Positions 1 to 5,603 of a stretch of 11,499 bases of DNA are shown here, piece after piece (the first letter of the stretch is position 1; each line of letters starts with the position of its first letter). The stretch is from assembly GCA_958417755.1 (NCBI GenBank), contig CATZDY010000085.1, positions 1 through 11,499 on the forward strand, given 5' to 3'. The notes under the pieces are model-generated. The model had not been told where the DNA came from. It saw only the letters and a program-made list of their open reading frames with translations, and did not search any database. The DNA is from an uncultured Peptococcaceae bacterium (lineage in GTDB: Bacteria > Bacillota > Desulfotomaculia > Desulfotomaculales > Desulfocucumaceae). A program made the position numbers and the translations under genes.

Positions 1-41
1 GGCAAATTATCTTAAAATCTTTTTCTGCCATGTATACAAGT

Positions 42-71
42 AAAGCTTTTGCTTAAAACAGCAAAAGCTTT
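42..71 (+). terminator. Terminator-like hairpin near left edge
   Basis: Perfect 12-bp inverted repeat: AAAGCTTTTGCT at 42-53 pairs with AGCAAAAGCTTT at 60-71 around a 6-nt loop. A T-rich stretch follows on the + strand, with a run of six T at 79-84. The stem is AT-rich (4 GC pairs), so it would be a weak intrinsic terminator. It probably closes a rightward gene lying off the left edge; a short open frame ends at TAA 41-43, directly at the stem. It could also be just a palindrome. Confidence 0.45.
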
Positions 72-535
72 TACAATCTTTTTTCCTTCTATATTAAAAC
101 CAATCCTCCACTGTTTTTTGTTTCCATCATCGTTTCTTATGGGATTAATCCTATTTTTGTTTATATCCACCATAAACTCCAATATTTTTCTGATTTACCT
201 TTATAGTTTAGCAAATAGACAAATATTCGTCAATCAATTCACAGTAACCATAAAAGTTGTCATCACAACCACTTTGCGGACTATACTAGCAAAGGATAAT
301 TGTGCGTAATATTGTTTTTTCCAAGCAAGGAAAATAGCAAATTGTTATGCAACACTGCCCAAAAGCCGTAAATCTATAATATAGGGCAGGGAACATTGTC
401 AGCATAAAAAAGCTGCCTTACCCTCAAAAGGAAATACATAAAAAATCCCTTAAGAGGCCATAGCAGCACAATAAAAGCTATATTTATGTATTGGTTCATC
501 CAACTAGGCGTAACATCCACATAAGCAAGCAGATA
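72..535. other. Intergenic stretch without a convincing gene
   Basis: AT-rich region between the left-edge hairpin and the 3' end of the leftward zinc-ribbon array. The only long open frame, 49-309 on the + strand, starts at a TTG inside the hairpin, has no ribosome binding site and gives a low-complexity hydrophobic translation, so I do not call it. A TTGTCA (257-262) and a TATACT (282-287) are 19 bp apart, too wide for a good promoter. I see no clear intrinsic terminator just downstream of the array's last stop at 536. Confidence 0.5.
434..491. repeat. Nested inverted repeat downstream of the zinc-ribbon array
   Basis: ATACATAAA at 434-442 is complementary to TTTATGTAT at 483-491, and inside it ATAGC (460-464) is complementary to GCTAT (477-481). 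It lies 45 bp past the last stop of the leftward array. It could fold as a 3' mRNA end structure for that operon, but it is AT-rich with a large loop, so chance is a real alternative. Confidence 0.25.
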
Positions 536-1297
536 TCAAGGGTTTTTCTGTTCCTGGATTCCCAGCAATGAACCTGTTTTCCCTTTCGTCAGTTGAAACA
601 ATTGGTCAGTTTCTTCCTCTGAATACCCTTGGTCCCAAAGTGCCTGTCGGTCCTGTTGTCCCACAGCCCGCAACATGTTTATTTCCTTTTCACTTATCCC
701 AGCTTCCCGTAAGGTCGTTTCATCCCATTCCCCTGGCAAAGCTGACAAATTGCCAAGCCCAGGAATGCTTTTCCATGCTTCCAGCAGGCCCCACAAACCA
801 AAGCCGTTAGCTTCCTCCCCTTTATCTTGGGTGAGGCCATATGTCTTGGCCAATGTTTGCAGCTCTATTTTGATAAAGTACCCAGCCACCAAGCTAAGGG
901 CAATGATAATAACGCCGAAAATCAGTGTGGCCCGGGCAAAGCTGCGTTTATTTACCTTTTGGCAACTTCCTAAGGCCCATAGGATGAGCAAGATGATGTT
1001 CACAACGGGAATCAACATGAGTAACATGATGCCCAGGTAACCGCCCGTACGAATGGGTGCATATTTACTTTGAGCTGCTGGCCTGGGATCAAGGGCTGGA
1101 GATGTATGCTGGGGAGGCCTTGGCCTAGGGGCAGCTGGATGTTGAACTGGCTGGGATATAACCTGGTTTCTTTCTACATCCTCTGCTGCCGGGGCAGAAG
1201 AAATTGCCGCCCTGCCCATTCGCCTGCCGCAAGCTATACAAAAATTTTGTGTTTCCCCCAATTGGGTGCCACAACTGGTACAATATTGGTTTGCCAT
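536..1297 (-). CDS. Zinc-ribbon protein with two TM segments and a repeated C-terminal helix motif
   Basis: A 253-aa protein, last gene of the leftward array. The N-terminus is a zinc ribbon (C6, C9, C20, C23). A Pro/Ala/Arg-rich flexible linker (about 45-80) leads to two membrane segments (about 87-109 and 121-142). The first carries an IPVVN...WALG signature that I recall from other Bacillota zinc-ribbon membrane proteins. The cytoplasm is the likely side for both ends. The C-terminal 100 residues are soluble and contain two copies of an L-x3-G-[IY]-S-E-x-E-x3-L motif exactly 24 residues apart (196-212 and 220-236). I chose the ATG at 1297: GGGAGG sits 6 nt upstream of it, whereas the in-frame ATG at 1303 directly abuts that sequence. 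A 193-bp gap with a possible promoter separates it from the preceding gene. The function is unknown; a scaffold or regulatory membrane protein is a guess. Confidence 0.85.
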   Translation of the reverse strand: MANQYCTSCGTQLGETQNFCIACGRRMGRAAISSAPAAEDVERNQVISQPVQHPAAPRPRPPQHTSPALDPRPAAQSKYAPIRTGGYLGIMLLMLIPVVNIILLILWALGSCQKVNKRSFARATLIFGVIIIALSLVAGYFIKIELQTLAKTYGLTQDKGEEANGFGLWGLLEAWKSIPGLGNLSALPGEWDETTLREAGISEKEINMLRAVGQQDRQALWDQGYSEEETDQLFQLTKGKTGSLLGIQEQKNP

Positions 1298-1374
1298 GCC
1301 CATCCTCCCTTCCTGCTTTTGGGATTACCTTGTGCATCCTACCAAGGAAAAAGGCGCCTTGTTTTATGCAGGCC

Positions 1375-1380
1375 ATTATA
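1375..1380 (-). promoter_or_regulatory. Possible internal -10 box for the last zinc-ribbon gene
   Basis: A perfect TATAAT on the minus strand, about 78 bp upstream of the ATG at 1297, in the largest gap of the array. No good -35 hexamer lies 16-18 bp upstream, so promoter strength is doubtful. If real, the last gene could be transcribed separately from the rest. Confidence 0.3.
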
Positions 1381-1490
1381 CTGAATTTGTCTTAAAGCTT
1401 AAGTCCCTGGAACCATCTTGAAAGCCAATTATGCAGACATCCTTTTCTAGGCCAACACAGCATCTTTTCCCTTCATGTATACCAATACAC

Positions 1491-1991
1491 TTAAGATAAA
1501 ATCTTGAAACCACCCAAAAGGGGAAGCGGCTTTTTCTCTCCTTTTACAGCCCGAATAATCCCAATGATCGCCAAAGCCAAAAATCCCCACCACACAAGGG
1601 CCAAGATGGTGCTGATCACAAATCCAATTTGCCAAAAAATCGCATAACAAATGGTGCTTACAATAGTCTCCCCTATCAAATAAATAATGCCTGCAATCAA
1701 TAAGACCAAACCCTGATTGGTATGATACCGGGCAAACTTGGATTCCTTGGCTGCAAATAAAGGAACCAGCACCAAAATGCCGAGATAAGCCAATATAGCC
1801 ATCACTTTGTTGTCCGCCGCATCCCGTAAATCATCTTGTCCCAAAACCGGGGGTCCAGCAGGGGCTTGGGCACCCCCTGGGTTGGAAGAAGTGCTGGCCA
1901 CTGATGCTGCTAAGGAAATGGTTGTTCCACAAGAAGGACAGAACTTTACTGCATCAGCCACATTGCTCCCACAGTTACCGCAAAATGCCAT
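1491..1991 (-). CDS. Zinc-ribbon DUF4870-like membrane protein
   Basis: A 166-aa protein. An N-terminal zinc ribbon (C4, C7, C18, C21) and a Gly/Pro/Ala linker precede a hydrophobic domain with about three membrane segments (roughly 62-80, 94-117 and 122-148). The pattern MAILAYLGILVLVPLFAA followed by an ARYHTNQGL motif and a terminal GE-KKPLPL stretch matches what I recall of the DUF4870/Tic20-like membrane family, often fused to a ribbon in Clostridia. The start is set by the ribosome binding site: GAGGTG lies 6 nt before the ATG at 1991. A longer reading from GTG at 2000 would place the start inside that site. The gene lies 39 bp after the stop of the preceding 253-aa gene. The family has no settled function that I can cite. 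Confidence 0.85.
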   Translation of the reverse strand: MAFCGNCGSNVADAVKFCPSCGTTISLAASVASTSSNPGGAQAPAGPPVLGQDDLRDAADNKVMAILAYLGILVLVPLFAAKESKFARYHTNQGLVLLIAGIIYLIGETIVSTICYAIFWQIGFVISTILALVWWGFLALAIIGIIRAVKGEKKPLPLLGGFKILS

Positions 1992-2030
1992 GTCTTTCAC
2001 CTCATTTATTCTTTTTTATGCTCCTTAGTC

Positions 2031-2792
2031 TCAGTCCAATTTTGTCCCGCAATTTCCGCAAAACCTAACCCCTGGCTGGTTCTGGGTTCCGCACCCTGGG
2101 CATTGTTTGGGTGCAGGATCTGGGGCCTGCATGGGGGAGCCGCATTGATTGCAAAACCGTACGCTTTGGGCATTTTTAGCCCCGCATCCCGGACAAATGG
2201 CCAGGGCCATGGAAGTCCCGCAATTGTTACAATAAGCCCCAGATCCCGCTGGTTTGCCACAATTGGGACAAATGGTGGTTTTGCTCTCAATGTTTCCTTC
2301 CCATACTGTGGCGGTTTGGGCCGCCTGGTCAATATTGCGCTGCATAGCCTCAGCCCGGGCCCGGGCCACGGCAATTTCTTGTCGGGGGGCACAGGTCACG
2401 CATAACCCCTCATCCTCATTGAAATCCGCATCACAAACCCACTTTTGGCAAGCATGACAGCGGTGGAAATGTTGCATGGCTTCATTCTGGGCCATGGCAA
2501 AGGCTTTTTCATGTTCTTTTTGCCATTCCGGGCTTCTGCCCTCAAAGCGCTGGGAAAGAATGTCTGATCCCCGCTCCAGGGAATAGCCAATGTTGCTGGC
2601 CTGGCCTCCGAACAAACGGGTCAAAAGCCCTACTCCTTGGGCCACCCCCCGGATCCCCTTGCCCTTTTTATAGGTTTCTGATTCGATAAAGGAACTTCTA
2701 TAGCCATCCTGACAAATGTCACAATAAAAGGTGAACTGAAAACCTGCCTCTGTGGAATTGTCTTCATAGTTTCTGGTAAAAGCTTTTAGCAT
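2031..2792 (-). CDS. Cysteine-rich domain with insert plus three zinc ribbons
   Basis: A 253-aa soluble protein. The N-terminal domain (about 18-136) has a FQFTFYCDIC start with C24/C27, then C112/C115, C120, an aspartate at 123 and C131/C134, ending in CAP. The same domain forms the 120-aa protein at 4824-5186, but here about 50 residues of Gly-rich, partly hydrophobic sequence (about 42-92) are inserted between the first and second cysteine pairs. A helical linker (137-170) leads to three tandem zinc ribbons: C175/178/188/191, C200/203/214/217 and C231/234/245/248. AAGGGGG stands 9 nt upstream of the ATG, and the gene begins 15 bp after the preceding stop. Tandem ribbons of this type usually mediate protein or nucleic-acid contacts; the partner is unknown. 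Confidence 0.87.
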   Translation of the reverse strand: MLKAFTRNYEDNSTEAGFQFTFYCDICQDGYRSSFIESETYKKGKGIRGVAQGVGLLTRLFGGQASNIGYSLERGSDILSQRFEGRSPEWQKEHEKAFAMAQNEAMQHFHRCHACQKWVCDADFNEDEGLCVTCAPRQEIAVARARAEAMQRNIDQAAQTATVWEGNIESKTTICPNCGKPAGSGAYCNNCGTSMALAICPGCGAKNAQSVRFCNQCGSPMQAPDPAPKQCPGCGTQNQPGVRFCGNCGTKLD

Positions 2793-2807
2793 GAAAGATT
2801 TCCCCCT

Positions 2808-3152
2808 TTACATCCCCGGTATTGTGGTTTTCAATGCTTTGCCACAAGCTGTGCATTTTTTATTCCGAAAAAATTGACTGGCCCCGCAGCGTTTGTTGGC
2901 ACAGAAAATCATTAAACTGCTACTGCATTGCTCACAATATTCTTGTACAAAGGTCCGTTGTCCGCAAAAGGGGCAGTTTACATAACAAGGGCTGCCACAC
3001 TCCGGGCAAACAGCCTGCCCCTTGACCACAGAACGATGACAAGCGGGGCAAAGGTAGCCAAAGGGATGCCCACTGCCACAACTGGAACAAAACTGGGCAG
3101 ACCGGTGAAGAAAAAAGCCGCAATGCATACAAGGCTGACGATAAGTAGCCAT
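2808..3152 (-). CDS. Small protein made of four tandem zinc ribbons
   Basis: A 114-aa protein with 17 cysteines that is almost entirely zinc-binding modules: C8/C11/C22/C25, C35/C38/C49/C52, C60/C63/C73/C76 and C84/C89/C100/C103, plus an unpaired C56. The fourth module has a wider first knuckle (C-x4-C). There is no membrane segment or signal peptide, so it should be cytoplasmic. Its ATG follows the stop of the membrane-protein gene by 3 bp and uses a GGGGGG-type ribosome binding site lying within the end of that gene, which suggests translational coupling. It could be a rigid adaptor linking the membrane and soluble members of the operon, which is inference. I recognise no family name beyond zinc ribbon. 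Confidence 0.85.
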   Translation of the reverse strand: MATYRQPCMHCGFFLHRSAQFCSSCGSGHPFGYLCPACHRSVVKGQAVCPECGSPCYVNCPFCGQRTFVQEYCEQCSSSLMIFCANKRCGASQFFRNKKCTACGKALKTTIPGM

Positions 3153-3155
3153 ACT

Positions 3156-4202
3156 TTATCCCCCCAATCCGGCCCCGCAATGGCCGCAAAACTTACTATT
3201 AGCTGATTGCCTGGTTCCGCACTGCCCGCAGAATAGGGCTGCTGGGGTAATTGGTGTGGGATTTGGAGCCTGGGCAGATATTTCTATGTCCCCAAATCTG
3301 GATAAATCTTCCTGCTCTTCGCTTTTTTGCAGCAATTCCTTAAATTTACCCGACAAATCAGAAAGCTTTTGATAGAGATCCAGGGAAATTCTTGTGCCAG
3401 GGGCCACTTCCATATAGGAGGACATCATTTTCACCAAAATCCAGCTATCAATAAAAGCCACTTTAATAACCAAAGCCACCAACAAAGCCAAAACAAAGGC
3501 CACAATGGCCGGCCAATCTAACAAAGCAAACAAGCCACCGAAGAAAAGAAATACCACCAAAGTTACCCCAATCACGCTTCCGATGATCACCACTGTGGTT
3601 ATGGCAGCATCCTGCAACAAGCGCTTCCCATTCTGGGCATAAATAACAACCCCGTCTGCTGCGCTTTTAAAGGCAGTTTGTTCTTTTTGATAAAAGGTAT
3701 AGCCAAGACAACACTCATCCACATAATTGAGGGAAATGCCAATGAACATTTTTCCTACTTTCACCATGGCGTCCATTCCTGGCACAAAGTCCAAGGCATT
3801 GCCTGCCCGTCCCAGGGCATTTTGCAACTGTCTTACCGCACCGCTCACTAATTTATCCAGCACAAAATAAATATTCGCTGTACCAAATCGCTGGGTAACC
3901 ATTTCTTTGGCCACTTGCACCTGTTTCTCAGGCACTTGTCCGCTGGTAACAGCCATGGCAATGATAGCCACATGCCCTGCTTTCACCAAATAACCTACAT
4001 AATGCTGCATGCCCAAATGCACCACGCGCACTGCTACTATCCAGACCAGGAACATCACCAGCATGCCAAGTTGGCCGAACAACATGCCCAACAACATACA
4101 CATACCCAATAATATTGCAGCAATGAAAATAGTGGCCAGACCCAAACCCAGCTTAAGCCAATTGAACTTCATTGTTTTCCAATAAACCTCTTTTGCCGTC
4201 AT
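3156..4202 (-). CDS. Four-TM membrane protein with C-terminal zinc ribbon
   Basis: A 348-aa protein. Two adjacent N-terminal membrane segments (about 18-42 and 44-62) are followed by a roughly 140-residue amphipathic/soluble middle region, two more segments (about 201-221 and 232-249), a helical segment (about 255-300), a Pro-rich linker and a C-terminal zinc ribbon (C325, C328, C339, C342). An even number of membrane segments puts both ends on the same side, presumably the cytoplasm. GGGGG stands 7 nt before the ATG. It is the largest member of the array and likely its membrane anchor (inference). A gap of 148 bp separates it from the upstream coiled-coil gene, larger than most spacings here. 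Middle-region cysteines C164 and C165 are adjacent and not ribbon-like. No function is recognised. Confidence 0.85.
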   Translation of the reverse strand: MTAKEVYWKTMKFNWLKLGLGLATIFIAAILLGMCMLLGMLFGQLGMLVMFLVWIVAVRVVHLGMQHYVGYLVKAGHVAIIAMAVTSGQVPEKQVQVAKEMVTQRFGTANIYFVLDKLVSGAVRQLQNALGRAGNALDFVPGMDAMVKVGKMFIGISLNYVDECCLGYTFYQKEQTAFKSAADGVVIYAQNGKRLLQDAAITTVVIIGSVIGVTLVVFLFFGGLFALLDWPAIVAFVLALLVALVIKVAFIDSWILVKMMSSYMEVAPGTRISLDLYQKLSDLSGKFKELLQKSEEQEDLSRFGDIEISAQAPNPTPITPAALFCGQCGTRQSANSKFCGHCGAGLGG

Positions 4203-4350
4203 GACTGCACCCCCTTTTCCAGGAACTAGGTTTCTAATTGGATAAAGGTTTCATGTTTCTTAAACTCCAGTGCCTTTTATATCCCTCTACTACTTCTCTT
4301 TTTCCAGCTCCCCGGTTCCCGGCTTAAAACCTTGGTAATTTTTCTGGCTT

Positions 4351-4821
4351 TTAAGAGGAAATCCTAGTCCCACAGGAGCCGCAAAACTTTGTTCCCAAGG
4401 GCTGTTCTGATCCGCAGGAGGGACAATGGTGTTGGGTCTCCACTTTTGTGCCGCAAGATTGACAAAACTTCGCCTGTTCGGGATTCTCATGTCCACAAGC
4501 CGGACAAATCCGACTATCCCGGGCCGCTTGCTCTGCTTGCTCCTGGCTCTCCTTTTCCTCCATTGCAAGACGAACCTTTTCCTCTGTTGCCGCAAGATTG
4601 CGCTGGATAACCCGCAATTCCTCCAACAATTCCGGAAACTGCTCTCCACCGCCTTGTTCCACCATTTGGCGCCCCATTGCAGCATAAATCTCTGTTTCTT
4701 TCTTTTTTAAATTCTCCAACTCTGTGCGGGTTTGTAAGATTTTAACCGCAGGATCATCCTGGGGCATAAGCCCGGAAAGACCCTTGACCAAACCACCCAA
4801 TCCACTTAAAAAATCTGCCAT
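4351..4821 (-). CDS. Coiled-coil protein with double zinc ribbon
   Basis: A 156-aa protein. The first 20 residues are Gly/Leu-rich and amphipathic (FLSGLGGLVKGLSGLM), a possible membrane-binding helix. Residues about 25-100 form a strongly charged, Glu/Lys/Gln-rich coiled coil broken at a Gly triplet (57-59). Two zinc ribbons follow: C106/C109/C120/C123 and C133/C136/C147/C150. The start is supported by GGGAGGAG 5 nt upstream of the ATG, and the gene begins 2 bp after the previous stop, so the two are probably co-translated. The amphipathic helix plus coiled coil recalls membrane-stress proteins in general, but I see no specific homology. It may oligomerise and present ribbons in multiple copies (inference). 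Confidence 0.85.
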   Translation of the reverse strand: MADFLSGLGGLVKGLSGLMPQDDPAVKILQTRTELENLKKKETEIYAAMGRQMVEQGGGEQFPELLEELRVIQRNLAATEEKVRLAMEEKESQEQAEQAARDSRICPACGHENPEQAKFCQSCGTKVETQHHCPSCGSEQPLGTKFCGSCGTRISS

Positions 4822-4823
4822 GT

Positions 4824-5186
4824 TTACTCCTCCCTTTTCCTTGACTCATACTGGACCACACCGCATGCCATACAGAATTGATTCCCTTGGGGAACATACG
4901 CTCCACAAGCAGCACAAATTCGCGGTGCACATAGAATACAGGCCTCTTTGTTTTCATTAAAATGTTTGTCACACACCCATTTGTTGCACCTGGGGCACCA
5001 ATTGAAGTAAAGACGGGCCTCCTCTTCTGCTTGTTGCAAAGCTTCTCTGGCGTTGCTGGCATAAACCAAAGAGGAGCAATAACCCTTTTCACAAATATCA
5101 CAGAAAAAGGTAAATTGAAACTTGCAACCTTCATGAAACACTCGGCTCTTAGCGGTAAATGCAGGGATAAAGTTAGGCATTATCAT
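4824..5186 (-). CDS. Cysteine-rich protein sharing a domain with the 253-aa ribbon protein, plus one zinc ribbon
   Basis: A 120-aa protein. The domain at about 23-88 begins FQFTFFCDIC (C29, C32), then has C64/C67, C72, H75 and C83/C86, ending CAP: eight potential ligands, enough for two zinc ions. A zinc ribbon follows (C91/C94/C105/C108). The domain also occurs, with an insert, in the protein at 2031-2792, where H75 is replaced by Asp. I chose the ATG at 5186, 9 nt after GGGGG; another in-frame ATG at 5180 would be 15 nt away. The start overlaps the end of the 55-aa gene by 14 bp, so coupling is likely. No signal peptide or membrane segment is present. A nucleic-acid or protein-binding role is possible but unproven. 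Confidence 0.85.
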   Translation of the reverse strand: MIMPNFIPAFTAKSRVFHEGCKFQFTFFCDICEKGYCSSLVYASNAREALQQAEEEARLYFNWCPRCNKWVCDKHFNENKEACILCAPRICAACGAYVPQGNQFCMACGVVQYESRKREE

Positions 5187-5340
5187 CGATTTTATCCCCC
5201 TTTGCCAGCTTATGGGGTTTGGTTACCTCCAGGCTGTCAATAAAGGCCCTTAATGCTTGCAAGCTGTCCCAATCCAACCGCTGGATTTCCTCCAAAACTT
5301 CCTTCAACAACTGCGCCCTTGCCTTGTTTGTATCTTGCAT
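5173..5340 (-). CDS. Small 55-aa helical protein, first gene of the zinc-ribbon array
   Basis: A 55-aa charged protein with no cysteines, the only member of the leftward array without a zinc ribbon. Two predicted helices (about 5-22 and 24-40) end in ...LRAFIDSLE. This part aligns without gaps to the C-terminal tail of the XRE regulator at 8615-8998 (11 of 34 identical by eye, most others conservative). The start is chosen at 5340: AAAGGAGG lies 10 nt upstream, while the in-frame ATG at 5367 has no binding site and would include that sequence. The stop overlaps the start of the next gene by 14 bp. It may be a dimerisation partner or antagonist of XRE-type regulators (inference), or simply a short conserved leader protein of the array. 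Confidence 0.7.
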   Translation of the reverse strand: MQDTNKARAQLLKEVLEEIQRLDWDSLQALRAFIDSLEVTKPHKLAKGDKIDDNA

Positions 5341-5439
5341 ATTCTTCAAGCCTCCTTTAACATTCATCTGCGATACTCTTTACTTAGTTAGATTGGGATG
5401 GTAACATAAATACAATAAGCAAGGCATTCTTTGGTTGCC

Positions 5440-5445
5440 ATTATA
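5440..5445 (-). promoter_or_regulatory. Candidate -10 box for the leftward zinc-ribbon operon
   Basis: TATAAT on the minus strand preceded by TTTG, about 100 bp upstream of the 55-aa gene. The -35 region 17 bp upstream is a poor match, so recognition would rely on the -10 or an activator. It is the best candidate I found in this intergenic region for the leftward direction. Confidence 0.3.
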
Positions 5446-5466
5446 CAAAGGAATGTTTCCCTCTTC

Positions 5467-5524
5467 ATCATCCTTGGGATGATTTAAAAGGGAGAAAAGG
5501 GGTGAATTGGAGGATGATTTTTTT
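5467..5524 (+). repeat. Hairpin with an alternative pairing partner before a T run
   Basis: ATCATCC (5467-5473) pairs with GGATGAT (5477-5483) around a 3-nt loop. The same left arm, one base longer, can instead pair with AGGATGAT at 5511-5518, whose last base begins a run of seven T (5518-5524). Such mutually exclusive pairings resemble an attenuator, but it lies upstream of the best promoter candidate for the rightward operon, so it would act only on a transcript starting further left. Confidence 0.3.
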
Positions 5525-5545
5525 GCCAACAGTTTTGGGGGAAGC

Positions 5546-5574
5546 CTGTCATCTACTACGCACTCAGTTATAAA
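5546..5574 (+). promoter_or_regulatory. Candidate promoter of the solute-binding/sensor operon
   Basis: CTGTCA (5546-5551, 4 of 6 matches to TTGACA) and TATAAA (5569-5574) with a 17-bp spacer. Transcription would start near 5581, giving a short leader that holds the GGGAGG site (5593-5598) before the ATG at 5604. Confidence 0.4.
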
Positions 5575-5603
5575 ACAACCATTCGCCATCAAGGGAGGCT
5601 TTT

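Noticed and set aside
49..309. Open frame of 86 codons on the + strand
   Set aside because: It starts at a TTG inside a hairpin, has no ribosome binding site and translates to low-complexity hydrophobic sequence typical of AT-rich noncoding DNA.
4290..4685. Open frame of 131 codons on the minus strand overlapping the coiled-coil zinc-ribbon gene
   Set aside because: It is a shadow in another frame. The overlapping frame has clear zinc-ribbon motifs and a good ribosome binding site.
536..5340. Possible Zur-controlled zinc regulon
   Set aside because: I looked for a Zur-like palindrome upstream of the array and saw none. Zinc ribbons are usually structural and do not by themselves imply control by zinc.
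5380..5592. Open frame of 70 codons on the minus strand in the divergent region
   Set aside because: It has no good ribosome binding site, overlaps the candidate promoters of both operons and shows no recognisable domain.
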